NCBI GenBank assembly: GCA_003056245.1
Contig: MVDH01000001.1
Coordinates: 2,101,747-2,165,746 of the forward strand
DNA length: 64,000 bases
Direction: 5' to 3'
Origin: Cellvibrio sp. 79
GTDB lineage: Bacteria; Pseudomonadota; Gammaproteobacteria; Pseudomonadales; Cellvibrionaceae
Shown: positions 43,790 to 52,400 of the stretch, piece by piece
Position numbering within the stretch: the stretch's first letter is position 1
Layout: each line of letters starts with the position of its first letter
Position numbers and translations under genes: made by a program
The notes under the pieces: model-generated
Seen by the model: only the letters and a program-made list of their open reading frames with translations
Told to the model about the DNA's origin: nothing
The model's database searches: none

Positions 43790-44365
43790 CTATCGCCATT
43801 TCACTGCAGTTACTTTCGTTACCAGATGTAAAAAACGGGCAGTAACAGCCGCAGTAAACCCCCAGATTTCATACCCTTGATAATGGTAGACGGGAATTTT
43901 ATAACTGCGACCTTCCCGCTCGAAGACATCCTCACGAACCATGATGCCCTGCTCAAATAGCGATAACGGCACCATGAAAATGGAATCAAGCTCGGAGAGT
44001 GACGCGACTAATGGATAGCTCGCATCAAAACTCGCCACAAAAGGAGTTACCTGCGTTCCTGCACGCGTATAAGCCTCCGGCAGCCGCCCAAGGACTTGAA
44101 CCTCATTTGCAGGAAGTCCGATTTCCTCTTCCATTTCACGTAAAGCAGTCGCTAATAAATCAATATCGTCTGGCTCACGCATCCCCCCTGGAAAACAAAC
44201 CTCACCAGGGTGATTGCGCAGATGCAAAGCACGCCTGGTAAACAGCAGTGCGGGATTGTCTCCATGGCTTAACAACAAAATAACAGCGGCATGAGACCCG
44301 CTAACACCAGAGCCCGCGAAGTCAGACAACTCAATAGCAAGCGCATTAAACAGGGACAAGCTCAT
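43790..44365 (-). CDS. CoA pyrophosphatase, Nudix (NudL-like)
   Basis: 191 residues. The Nudix box runs from GGMREPDDIDLL to ALREMEEEIG, preceded by the UPF0035/CoA-type signature LRNHPGEVCFPGG. NudL enzymes hydrolyse CoA and its derivatives to 4'-phosphopantetheine and ADP. It overlaps the NIF3-like gene by 4 bases. The 184 bases before the acyl-CoA dehydrogenase (43606-43789) are AT rich with no gene. Confidence 0.85.
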   Translation of the reverse strand: MSLSLFNALAIELSDFAGSGVSGSHAAVILLLSHGDNPALLFTRRALHLRNHPGEVCFPGGMREPDDIDLLATALREMEEEIGLPANEVQVLGRLPEAYTRAGTQVTPFVASFDASYPLVASLSELDSIFMVPLSLFEQGIMVREDVFEREGRSYKIPVYHYQGYEIWGFTAAVTARFLHLVTKVTAVKWR

Positions 44366-44685
44366 TTGCCTGGTTCTACCTCAACAAGACGCCACACATC
44401 GAACGCCGGCTCTTCATAAGGGTGCGCAGCGCGTAACGCAGTTACTGCGATTTGAATAAACTCATCAGCACAAACCATTTCAACCCGATACTCAGATAAG
44501 GTTTCAAGTTGGCCATTATTACCGATGTAAGGATTGGCGCCGGCCAATGGGCGGAATTGGCCGATACCCGGCACCTGCCAGCAACACTGATCATAGTTAC
44601 CAACATGCCCTGCGCCAGCAGAAAATACAGCAGTTTTTACCTGCTCAAGATGGGATTCGGGAACAAAGAAGACCAGTTTATACAT
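44362..44685 (-). CDS. YqfO/NIF3-like small protein
   Basis: 107 residues matching the stand-alone C-terminal insert domain of NIF3/YqfO proteins: KLVFFVPESHLEQVKTAVF, AGAGHVGNYDQCCW, GANPYIG and AHPYEEPAFDVWRL. The domain has a PII/CutA-like alpha-beta fold. Activity is unknown. It is translated just after serA (38-base gap) and overlaps the NudL-type gene by 4 bases. Confidence 0.82.
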   Translation of the reverse strand: MYKLVFFVPESHLEQVKTAVFSAGAGHVGNYDQCCWQVPGIGQFRPLAGANPYIGNNGQLETLSEYRVEMVCADEFIQIAVTALRAAHPYEEPAFDVWRLVEVEPGK

Positions 44686-44723
44686 CTACCCTGCCCCGAA
44701 TTTTTCAAAGGAAAGTATAAAAA

Positions 44724-45899
44724 TTAAATCACACGCACCGCAATTACATGCTCAACTTTAGCCAGGGCATCTGTAACCGCTGCCGCTGGAGCCTGTTCAA
44801 CATCAATGATGTTGTAAGCAACATCACCGCGGCTTTTGTTCACCATATCGATCACGTTGACTTTATTATCCGCCAACACTGAAAGCACATGCCCAAGAAC
44901 ACCGGACACATTTTCGTTAGAGAATGTAATACGAGCACCAATATTCTGGTTGCGATCCATAGATACCGCCGGAAAATTTACGGAATTTTTGATATTGCCG
45001 TTTTCCAGGTAATCAACCAGTTGATCAGCCGCCATAATTGCGCAGTTTTCTTCAGCCTCTTCGGTACTCGCCCCAATGTGAGGCATCGCCAACACATCGG
45101 GGCGATTGAGCAGGATTGGCTCAGGGAAATCGCAAATGTATTTGCCTAAATGACCTGCATCCAGACTTTCCACAACCGCATGGGAGTCCACGATCGCTTC
45201 ACGGGCGAAGTTCAACAATACAGCGCCTTTTTTGCATACTTTCAAAGTATCGGCATTGATCAAATGTTTGGTTGCTGGAATAGCAGGCACATGCAAAGTG
45301 ATGTAGTCAGAGCGGGCCAGTAATGATTGCAGGTTTTCCATACGACCAACCTGATTTGGCAAACGCCACGCAGCTTCAACCGATAATGCCGGGTCGAAAC
45401 CCACTACATTCATTCCCAATGCGAGTGCCGCGTCGGCAATCAAGGAACCAATTGCACCCAATCCAACGATACCCAGGGTTTTCCCCTGAACTTCCATACC
45501 GGCAAAATTGGATTTTTCCTTTTCGAGGAGCTTGGACATTTCATCAGCATCCGTCATGTGAGTTAAGCCATTCACATAATTCATACCGGAAACAATACCG
45601 CGCGATCCCAACAGCATGCCAGCCAACACCAATTCTTTAACGGCATTGGCGTTGGCGCCCGGCGAGTTAAAAACCACCACACCTTTTTTAGTGTATTCCT
45701 CAACGGGAACATTATTTGTACCCGCACCTGCGCGAGCAACTGCTTTTACCGATCCAGGCAGTACCTCACCATGCAATTTATGACTGCGAAGAATGTAGGC
45801 GTCGGGAGCGCCGATGTCGCTGGCAACTTCATAGTTTTCGCGCGGGAAGCGGTTAAGGCCTTTTACAGAAATAGCGTTGTAGGTTTTTATTTTAAACAT
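44724..45899 (-). CDS. serA: D-3-phosphoglycerate dehydrogenase
   Basis: 391 residues from ATG 45899; GAGGAAG lies just upstream, and the start 27 bases earlier lacks such a site. The NAD-binding domain has GLGAIGSLIADAA; the catalytic set follows the D-hydroxyacid dehydrogenase pattern (ARAGAGTNNVPV, the LNFAREAIVD region, HIGASTEEAEENCA). A C-terminal ACT domain (about 320-391) fits feedback by serine. First step of serine synthesis, next to serC but separated by an intrinsic terminator. Confidence 0.93.
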   Translation of the reverse strand: MFKIKTYNAISVKGLNRFPRENYEVASDIGAPDAYILRSHKLHGEVLPGSVKAVARAGAGTNNVPVEEYTKKGVVVFNSPGANANAVKELVLAGMLLGSRGIVSGMNYVNGLTHMTDADEMSKLLEKEKSNFAGMEVQGKTLGIVGLGAIGSLIADAALALGMNVVGFDPALSVEAAWRLPNQVGRMENLQSLLARSDYITLHVPAIPATKHLINADTLKVCKKGAVLLNFAREAIVDSHAVVESLDAGHLGKYICDFPEPILLNRPDVLAMPHIGASTEEAEENCAIMAADQLVDYLENGNIKNSVNFPAVSMDRNQNIGARITFSNENVSGVLGHVLSVLADNKVNVIDMVNKSRGDVAYNIIDVEQAPAAAVTDALAKVEHVIAVRVI

Positions 45900-45924
45900 G
45901 GTCTTCTTCCTCAAATCTGCTAAC

Positions 45925-45949
45925 AAAAAGGCCGTGTAAAAACACGGCC
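45925..45949 (-). terminator. Intrinsic terminator between serC and serA
   Basis: GGCCGTGT (45930-45937) and ACACGGCC (45942-45949) with five T on the minus strand, 22 bases after the serC stop. serA therefore probably has its own promoter or receives partial read-through. Confidence 0.8.
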
Positions 45950-45971
45950 TGAGTCGTTACATCAATCAATA

Positions 45972-47087
45972 TCAAGCGGCCGTGACTTCATTGTAAGCCC
46001 AGGTCAGCCAAGGCAGTACAGCTTCCAAATCCTCCGCACCAACCGTCGCACCAGCCCAGAAACGCAGGCCCGGTGGTGCATCACGGTAAGCACCGATGTC
46101 ATAGGCCACACCTTCTTTATCCAGCAATTTGATCAGCGCTTTTACCTGATCCGGAGTTGCTTTCAAGGTGAAACATACGCTGGTGTTCGAGAGGGTTTCT
46201 GGCGTCTGCGCCAAAAAGTCGATCCAGTCATTGGCAGCGACAAAACGTTTCAACACGTCCAGGTTGGCGTTAGAGCGAGCGATAGTCTCTTTTACGCCAC
46301 CGATAGAACGAACCCAATCCAGCGCATCCAGATAATCAGCAACAGCGAGCATGGACGGCGTATTGATGGTATCGCCTTTGAAAATGCCTTCCTGCAATTT
46401 GCCACCACTGGTCATGCGAAATAATTTCGGCATTGGCCAGCTCGGCTTGTAAGTCTCCAAACGCTCAACCGCACGTGGGCTGAGGATTAGCATACCGTGA
46501 GCACCTTCGCCGCCGAGCACTTTTTGCCAGCTATAGGTAATCACATCGAGCTTGTCCCATGGCAAATCCATCGCAAATACCGCAGAAGTTGCATCGCAAA
46601 TAGTCAGGCCTTTACGGTCAGCGGGAATCCAGTCGCCATTCGGCACTTTCACACCCGAGGTGGTACCGTTCCAGGTGAAAATTACATCGTTATCAAAATT
46701 CACCTTGGATAAATCCGGCAGCAAACCGTAATCCGCCTCATGAGCGTTAACTGATAACTTCAATTCTTTAGTTGCATCACTCAACCAGCCCTTACCAAAA
46801 GACTCCCACTGCAGAATATCTACACCACGCGCGCCCAACAAAGACCACATGGCCATTTCAACGGCACCGGTATCTGAACCTGGAACTACCCCTACACGAT
46901 AACCTTCCGGCAAACCGAGCAACTCGGCAGTATCGTCACATGCACGTTGCAGTGCTGCTTTGCCAATGGTTGAGCGATGCGAGCGGCCAAGGGTAGACAC
47001 ATCAAGTTGGTCAAGACTGTAGCCTGGACGCTTGCTACAGGGGCCAGATGAGAAATTGGGGTTACGGGGTTTTACGGCTGGCTTCAT
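45972..47087 (-). CDS. serC: Phosphoserine aminotransferase
   Basis: 371 residues of the PLP class-V type. [16 protein letters not shown] (start), [26 protein letters not shown] and the PLP lysine in [15 protein letters not shown]. The lengths and the RPGY/HRS start match the alphaproteobacterial/archaeal-like SerC branch rather than the E. coli one. It makes O-phosphoserine from 3-phosphohydroxypyruvate, the step after SerA. Confidence 0.9.
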   Translation of the reverse strand: MKPAVKPRNPNFSSGPCSKRPGYSLDQLDVSTLGRSHRSTIGKAALQRACDDTAELLGLPEGYRVGVVPGSDTGAVEMAMWSLLGARGVDILQWESFGKGWLSDATKELKLSVNAHEADYGLLPDLSKVNFDNDVIFTWNGTTSGVKVPNGDWIPADRKGLTICDATSAVFAMDLPWDKLDVITYSWQKVLGGEGAHGMLILSPRAVERLETYKPSWPMPKLFRMTSGGKLQEGIFKGDTINTPSMLAVADYLDALDWVRSIGGVKETIARSNANLDVLKRFVAANDWIDFLAQTPETLSNTSVCFTLKATPDQVKALIKLLDKEGVAYDIGAYRDAPPGLRFWAGATVGAEDLEAVLPWLTWAYNEVTAA

Positions 47088-47326
47088 GGTAATCCTCTAG
47101 CTGACAGGAAAGCGTGCCTTACAGCCATAACGGCCTGGCTCGCCACGAGGGCCCGCCCTTAAACACTGCTCAGGGCAAACCCGGAAAATTAGGGGCGTCG
47201 ATTATGCCAGCTACGCACTGAATAACCTAGTCAGGAGGACAAGAATTATGAATGGAATGAAACACCTATGGGTGCGCAGAAAAACCGCGAGTGGTTACGC
47301 TAACAGTTGGATTAAAACCGGAAATT

Positions 47327-47461
47327 AAAAAAAAGCCCTCTGAAATTCAGAGGGCAAGAGGGAGACGTCGATGCATCAACCAGACATCGACGGTGAGAGA
47401 CCATTAATCAGCTTGAAAGTGGCCCGGCAAGGGGTTATTCAAACGTGATATTCAATCAACT
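47327..47461 (-). ncRNA. Candidate small RNA with operator-bearing promoter
   Basis: A promoter at 47468-47496 on the minus strand would start RNA near 47461. The RNA (about 135 nt) has single-stranded GAAUAACCCCUUGCC, an 8-bp hairpin CGTCGATG/CATCGACG (47366-47392), the pyrimidine segment GUCUCCCUCUU (47353-47363), and the terminator stem GCCCTCTG/CAGAGGGC (47335-47355) with eight U. The order hairpin, UCUCCCU, terminator matches the candidate at 27157-27308. It lies between serC and a lipoprotein gene, transcribed toward serC but ended before it. No known family recognised. Confidence 0.55.
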
Positions 47462-47467
47462 GTGGTT

Positions 47468-47496
47468 ACTTTAAAACCTTATGACAGCGCTGTCAA
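47468..47496 (-). promoter_or_regulatory. Promoter with TGACAGCGCTGTCA palindrome over -35
   Basis: On the minus strand TTGACA (47496-47491), 17-base spacer, TAAAGT (47473-47468). A perfect 14-bp palindrome TGACAGCGCTGTCA (47482-47495) covers the -35 box, so a dimeric repressor could block the RNA candidate at 47327-47461. Confidence 0.5.
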
Positions 47497-47514
47497 ACAT
47501 ATTTTTGATGACAC

Positions 47515-47575
47515 AATAAAAAATTATTGGTTACCCACATAAATGTTAGCCCTAACAAATAGCTGGTAACCCAAT
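47515..47575 (-). terminator. Branched terminator of the lipoprotein gene
   Basis: Outer GGTTACC/GGTAACC and inner GTTAG/CTAAC pairs form a branched hairpin past the stop at 47596, followed on the minus strand by a T-rich ATTTTTTATT. Confidence 0.55.
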
Positions 47576-47595
47576 AGATCTAAGTAGATGGAGTA

Positions 47596-48198
47596 CTACG
47601 GAGCAGGAGTAAAGACAATAGAGTCAGCACGGGGAAATATCGTTCTGAAACGCTTAATGAAGTCCTCGTTAAATTTGCGGCGATTTTTAGAGACCAGGAG
47701 GTTACCCGCGGTAAATGTTTTCTTACAGCTTTCATTACCTCGAATACAGAAGGCAGCCGTTTCAACAGGAATTGCAAAAAAGTAGTCGGACAAATTATGT
47801 TCAAATTTGTCCATATCTGCTGGCGCTATACGCAACTCATCATCGCTGTAATAAGCTCCCACCAGAAAATAAGCTTGCTTATCATCGCGTACTAATGGCT
47901 CACCGTTAATCCGGAGGCTAGTCATCTCTATACTCAACGCAAGCTTATGCTTGAAGCCTGCCAGTTTTACTTTTCCTTCAACCAAACGCTCGGGTTCGCG
48001 CACAGTGAACTGGTACCAACCGGATTTATCTGTTTTCTTCAGCTCAAGGCGAGTATTTTTATCTTCCGCAACCCAATTGCCTGCAATAGCGTAACGGGAT
48101 AAATCCTCCTCATCCCCTTCCAATGGCTTGTTCAACAGGTCTTTACATCCCCCCAGCAACAATAAAAAAACAATACCAACAAGCCATCTCAAATACAT
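47596..48198 (-). CDS. Hypothetical lipoprotein
   Basis: 200 residues. The N-terminus MYLRWLVGIVFLLLLGGC is a lipoprotein signal with lipobox LGGC (C18); residue +2 is Lys, which does not suggest inner-membrane retention. A beta-rich domain follows (GNWVAEDKNTRLELKKTD, YQFTVREP, LALSIEM) with cysteines near 151 and 159 (FCIRGNESCKK) likely disulfide bonded. It resembles small lipocalin-like or META-type outer-membrane lipoproteins but is not recognised further. Divergent from the YdeP-like gene. Confidence 0.65.
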   Translation of the reverse strand: MYLRWLVGIVFLLLLGGCKDLLNKPLEGDEEDLSRYAIAGNWVAEDKNTRLELKKTDKSGWYQFTVREPERLVEGKVKLAGFKHKLALSIEMTSLRINGEPLVRDDKQAYFLVGAYYSDDELRIAPADMDKFEHNLSDYFFAIPVETAAFCIRGNESCKKTFTAGNLLVSKNRRKFNEDFIKRFRTIFPRADSIVFTPAP

Positions 48199-48422
48199 TC
48201 CAACAACCTCATTCGTTAAAAAAAACCAATAAATTTTCGCGGCGCCGCAGCTTATTCATTCGATGGAAAAATGAATGTAAACATTTGTACCTTGTGCCTG
48301 TAAAAACGCCAGCGTTATCAACCGGCTCTGTAAATCTTATAACACCATCGCCATTTAACGTATTGCAATCACAAACATTCCCACCTAACCTCCAAAAAAA
48401 TATTCCGGCATGCGATGAAATT

Positions 48423-50630
48423 ATGTCAACCAAAAATACCCCTCCTACCGAAGCCATCACTATAGTCGGCGGCGGCCCCAAAAAAGTACTTTATACGCTC
48501 AAAACAGTTGCCCGTATCGGCCTGCTGAATTCTGCCAAAGCGTTAAACAGCAAAAACACCTGCAAAGCATGCGGCTTGGGGATGGGAGGCCAACGCGGGG
48601 GAATGACGAATGAAAAAGATGAATTTCCTTCCGTTTGCAATAAAAGTATCCAGGCGCAATCAACCGATATACAACTGCCAATTCCAGAGGACTTATTTAC
48701 ACATACACTTGAGGATTTCAAACAGCTTAGCGCCTATGAACTGGAGCATTTAGGTCGATTAAACACCCCTTTGTTCAAAACCGCCGACACCGATAAATAT
48801 GCTTCTGTTACCTGGGCATTTGCCTTCGATAAAATGGCGCAAGCATTTTCCGGCACCAATCCCGAACACAGTTTTTTTTATTCATCAGGTAGATCATCCA
48901 ATGAGGCCGGATTTGTACTGCAATTACTCGCACGTATTTACGGCACCAACAATGTCAACAATTGTTCTTACTACTGCCATCAAGCAACCGGCGTTGGTTT
49001 ATATAATGTGATAGGCACAGGTACCGCCACCGTATCTCTGGAGGATGTAGGTAATTGCGATTGCATTTTTGTGATCGGAGCAAACCCGGCGTCCAATCAT
49101 CCGCGTTTTGTGCATCAATTAAAAAATTGTCGCGAGCGAGGTGGGCAGGTCATCGTCATTAATCCCGCAAAAGAACCTGGACTGGTACGTTTCGCCGTTC
49201 CTAAAAGTGCCAAGTCCATGTTGAGTGGCGGCACCTGGATTGCATCGGAATATGTTCAACCCAATATCGGCAGCGATGTCGCGCTGTTAAAAGGCATCGC
49301 CAAAGCTTTAATTGAAAACCAGCAAATCGATTCTGATTTTATCGCGCAACACACTGATGATTTTTATGTTTTTAAACAGGAATTGGAAAACACCGATTGG
49401 CAAACAATCATAAATCATTGCGGTGTAACGCAAGAAAAAATTACCCAACTTGCCAATGCATATGCAAAATCCGAACGCGCCATTTTTGCGTGGGGAATGG
49501 GGATTACTCATCACCTGAACGGTGTAGAAAACGTAGAGGCGATTGCAAATCTAGCATTATTGCGCGGTATGATCGGTAAACCAGCTGCAGGGCTCTTACC
49601 ATTACGCGGCCACAGTAATGTGCAAGGTATTGGTACTGTCGGGGTTAAACCCGTGCTAGCAGAAGATATATTAGAAAAATTGGAACAACAACTGGATATC
49701 CAGTTACCCCGCACCCCCGGCATGGATACCCTCGCCTGCTTGCAAGCCGCTGTCGACGGAAAAATAAATGCAGCATTAATCATGGGCGGCAATTTATTTT
49801 CCGCAACGCCGAATACCGAATGGGCACGTACAGCGCTGGATAAAATCCCCTTTAAAGTTTACTTGACGACAACACTCAACGCTGGCCATATCAATGGCGT
49901 AGAAAATAGTGAGGCATTAGTTTTGCCTGTCACAGCACGCGATGAGGAATGGCAGCCGACTACCCAGGAATCAATGTTCAACTATGTGCGTTTAAGTGAT
50001 GGTGGTATTGATCGCCTGCACAATGTGAAACCGGAAGTAGAAATTTTGTGTGAATTAGGCATTCGATTATTACCTGCCGCCGCTTATCATTTTCAACAAT
50101 TTAAAAAACACAATTCAATTCGTGCAGCTATCGCAAACACAATTCCGGGTATGGAAAATTTAAAGGATATTGCTGAAACCAAACAGGAATTCACAATTAA
50201 TAATCGGTTGCTGGATGACACTGTATTTCCCACTAAAAATCAAAAAGCCCAATTTAAAAGCCACCCTCTTCACATCAACACTGAAAATAATAAATTCCCA
50301 TTTATGCTTGCAAGTATCCGTAGCGAAGGACAATTTAATTCCATTATCTATGAGGAAAGTGATTCATACAGGGGCACAGATTCACGCTGGTCCGTGTTAA
50401 TGAATAATGAAGATATGAAAGAATTGGGTATTGAAGCCGGTGAGCTGGTAAACATCACATCAATGCAGGGAACTATGACTAGGGTTAAAGCAGTTGGCTT
50501 TGATTTACCGCGGGGAAATCTAATGGCCTATTATCCCGAAGCGAACGTCCTGATCGCAACAACACATGACCCTCGCAGCAAAACCCCGGCATTCAAATCT
50601 GTGCCGGTAAAAATCATAAAATCTAGATAG
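48423..50630 (+). CDS. YdeP/FdhF-family molybdopterin oxidoreductase
   Basis: 735 residues from ATG 48423; the frame is open 100 codons further up but that part overlaps the divergent lipoprotein gene and reads like noise. CKACGLGMGGQRGGMTNE is the family's reduced N-terminal Cys motif (two close cysteines and one later CNK). Further molybdopterin-fold segments are FYSSGRSSNEAG, LLRGMIGKPAAGLLPLRGHS and the C-terminal GTDSRWSVLMNNEDM in the Mo-bis-MGD domain. The substrate of YdeP enzymes is uncertain; in E. coli they are linked to acid resistance. No formate dehydrogenase partner subunits are nearby. Confidence 0.82.
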   Translation: MSTKNTPPTEAITIVGGGPKKVLYTLKTVARIGLLNSAKALNSKNTCKACGLGMGGQRGGMTNEKDEFPSVCNKSIQAQSTDIQLPIPEDLFTHTLEDFKQLSAYELEHLGRLNTPLFKTADTDKYASVTWAFAFDKMAQAFSGTNPEHSFFYSSGRSSNEAGFVLQLLARIYGTNNVNNCSYYCHQATGVGLYNVIGTGTATVSLEDVGNCDCIFVIGANPASNHPRFVHQLKNCRERGGQVIVINPAKEPGLVRFAVPKSAKSMLSGGTWIASEYVQPNIGSDVALLKGIAKALIENQQIDSDFIAQHTDDFYVFKQELENTDWQTIINHCGVTQEKITQLANAYAKSERAIFAWGMGITHHLNGVENVEAIANLALLRGMIGKPAAGLLPLRGHSNVQGIGTVGVKPVLAEDILEKLEQQLDIQLPRTPGMDTLACLQAAVDGKINAALIMGGNLFSATPNTEWARTALDKIPFKVYLTTTLNAGHINGVENSEALVLPVTARDEEWQPTTQESMFNYVRLSDGGIDRLHNVKPEVEILCELGIRLLPAAAYHFQQFKKHNSIRAAIANTIPGMENLKDIAETKQEFTINNRLLDDTVFPTKNQKAQFKSHPLHINTENNKFPFMLASIRSEGQFNSIIYEESDSYRGTDSRWSVLMNNEDMKELGIEAGELVNITSMQGTMTRVKAVGFDLPRGNLMAYYPEANVLIATTHDPRSKTPAFKSVPVKIIKSR

Positions 50631-50889
50631 AAATATTGATGCTAGGTTTGGGGGACTTCCGACGATCCTTACCAGCACGGGTTTCTACAAGATGTTCCCC
50701 CGATTTGTTCCGGCGATCCTGTTTGCGCCGCTCAATACCGCCGGGTGGACCAGCACCAACAACGGGAGCAGCATCTACATCTAGCCCATGCTGGTCATTT
50801 GCATAGGGCGTTACCGGTGTAATGCTGGACGGCCGGGCCGGCGATTTAACCGGTTGGGGCCGTGGAGTGATAGGACCTAAATAAACCAT
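50623..50889 (-). CDS. Small hypothetical protein with ERRKxDRR motif
   Basis: 88 residues, Pro-rich first half, then GIERRKQDRRNKSGEHL, ETRAGKDRRK. The ERRK-x-DRR and RxGxDRRK pair recurs in short proteins of pseudomonads and relatives, as I recall. No known function and no membrane or signal segment. It overlaps the 3' end of the molybdoenzyme gene by 8 bases in tail-to-tail orientation. Confidence 0.55.
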   Translation of the reverse strand: MVYLGPITPRPQPVKSPARPSSITPVTPYANDQHGLDVDAAPVVGAGPPGGIERRKQDRRNKSGEHLVETRAGKDRRKSPKPSINISI

Positions 50890-51066
50890 AACCGCACCTG
50901 ATACTCATAATTGATATTCACAATTCATAGTCAATTTATCGGCATTATTCGCATTTACTTGAAGCCTAATTCATGCGACACCGAAAAATTGGCACACTGA
51001 TCACATTTTGGACAATAGACGCTCTTATCGTTCACCTTTCCTCAGTGTAAATATCACTTAAAAATC

Positions 51067-51094
51067 TTGACCCATTGCAATCAGCTTTTATACT
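51067..51094 (+). promoter_or_regulatory. Promoter of the riboswitch-terC transcript
   Basis: TTGACC (51067-51072), 16-base spacer, TATACT (51089-51094). It starts RNA about 51101, at the first bases of the P1 stem of the riboswitch. Confidence 0.6.
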
Positions 51095-51100
51095 GCCTGA

Positions 51101-51225
51101 ACGAAGGGGAGTAGTTCCCGCCGCGCAGGTCGTCAATACGAGTTATTTAGCTCCGGTCGCGCGGGCAAGGCAGTACCTTGATGGCTTGATGCCTTTGGTA
51201 AGTACCTTGTGAACGAGACCTTTGT
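51101..51225 (+). ncRNA. yybP-ykoY manganese riboswitch
   Basis: Contains the family's conserved pieces: GGGGAGTAG (51107-51115) and AGTACCTTG-TGAACGAGACC (about 51201-51220), with a variable arm between. P1 is ACGAAGG (51101-51107) pairing with CCTTTGT (51219-51225). The family senses Mn2+ and controls exporters and TerC-type proteins, the gene type found directly downstream. P1's 3' strand is also the 5' strand of the following terminator. Confidence 0.88.
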
Positions 51226-51256
51226 CGCAATGACAAAGGCTTCTTTATTTCTCTTT
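51219..51256 (+). terminator. Riboswitch-controlled terminator
   Basis: CCTTTGTC (51219-51226) pairs with GACAAAGG (51232-51239), followed by CTTCTTTATTTCTCTTTTT. It shares 51219-51225 with P1, so ligand-stabilised P1 would prevent it: a switch that turns expression on with Mn2+. Confidence 0.75.
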
Positions 51257-51308
51257 TTATCACCTGCCCGTCATTGTGTTAAGAAATCATTTAACGACGG
51301 AGCTATTC

Positions 51309-52358
51309 ATGATCAAACTTCTATTCATCCTCTTCGCAGGCCTGTGCCCGGCACTGGCGATGGCTGATACCTCGCTGGCCGATACGGTCCAATCCGCTGA
51401 CATAACATCCATTGGCACCTGGTGGATGTGGTTAATATTCTTCTGCATTGTGCTCGTCGTATTGGCAATTGACCTGATATTTGTCGGTGGAGGCAAACAA
51501 CATCGTGTATCGCTGAAAGAAGCTGCAAGCTGGTCTTTGGTATGGGTCACCCTGGCACTGAGTTTCGGTGCTGGTCTCTGGTGGTACCTGGATACCTATT
51601 TCACCCGCGAGCTCGCCAACACCAAAACCATGGAATACCTCACGGGTTATTTAATTGAAAAATCGCTCGCAGTAGATAACGTATTCGTATGGTTGATGCT
51701 GTTCAATTTCTTCGCCATTCCATTTGAATTACAAAAACGCGTGCTGACTTACGGTGTACTCGGCGCCATTATTTTACGAACCATTATGATTTTCGCCGGT
51801 GTATGGTTAATTGCGCATTTCCATTGGCTGCTGTACGTATTTGGTCTGTTCCTGTTATTTACCGGCATTAAAATGTGGTGGATGGCCGATAAGGAAATTG
51901 ACCTGGAAAATAATCCATTGCTGAATTGGTTTAGAAAGCATTTCGCGATAACAAATCAATTGCACGGTGAAAAATTCTTCGTGTGGGAAAACGGTGTAAA
52001 GCTAATGACGCCATTATTTCTAGCCTTAATAATGGTGGAAATTTCCGACGTGATTTTCGCGGTGGATTCAATCCCTGCCATTTTTGCTATCACTTCCGAT
52101 CCATTTATTGTTCTCACATCCAACATATTCGCTATTCTGGGTTTACGCGCGATGTATTTCCTGTTGGCTGATATGGCTGATCGCTTCACTTATATCAAAT
52201 ACGGATTAGCGTTGGTGCTGGTATTTATTGGTATCAAAATGATTCTGATTGATATTTATAAAATTCCGGTGGGAATTTCACTTGGGGTTGTTGCGTTGCT
52301 AATCGGAGGATCTATTTTAATTTCCTGGGTAAAAACCAAACCACAAGAAAAAATATAG
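51309..52358 (+). CDS. TerC family membrane protein (Alx/MeeY-type, Mn2+ exporter)
   Basis: 349 residues from ATG 51309; GGAG lies 7 bases upstream, and the ATG 33 bases earlier lacks a site. A signal-like first segment is followed by about eight TM helices with the TerC signatures EKSLAVDNVFVWLML and ISDVIFAVDSIPAIFAIT, whose acidic residues are metal-binding candidates. The preceding yybP-ykoY element supports manganese export or regulated metal loading. A perfect hairpin follows. Confidence 0.9.
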   Translation: MIKLLFILFAGLCPALAMADTSLADTVQSADITSIGTWWMWLIFFCIVLVVLAIDLIFVGGGKQHRVSLKEAASWSLVWVTLALSFGAGLWWYLDTYFTRELANTKTMEYLTGYLIEKSLAVDNVFVWLMLFNFFAIPFELQKRVLTYGVLGAIILRTIMIFAGVWLIAHFHWLLYVFGLFLLFTGIKMWWMADKEIDLENNPLLNWFRKHFAITNQLHGEKFFVWENGVKLMTPLFLALIMVEISDVIFAVDSIPAIFAITSDPFIVLTSNIFAILGLRAMYFLLADMADRFTYIKYGLALVLVFIGIKMILIDIYKIPVGISLGVVALLIGGSILISWVKTKPQEKI

Positions 52359-52367
52359 TGTGCTAAC

Positions 52368-52398
52368 GATGCGCACCTGCTTACAGCAGGTGCGCATC
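52368..52398. terminator. Hairpin between convergent terC and cysG
   Basis: GATGCGCACCTGC (52368-52380) and GCAGGTGCGCATC (52386-52398) form a perfect 13-bp stem with 5-base loop. T runs are short on both strands, so it may work as a bidirectional stop. Confidence 0.6.
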
Positions 52399-52400
52399 CA

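Noticed and set aside
48123..48422. 100-codon N-terminal extension of the YdeP-like gene
   Set aside because: Overlaps the divergent lipoprotein gene and is unlike the family's start; ATG 48423 fits better.
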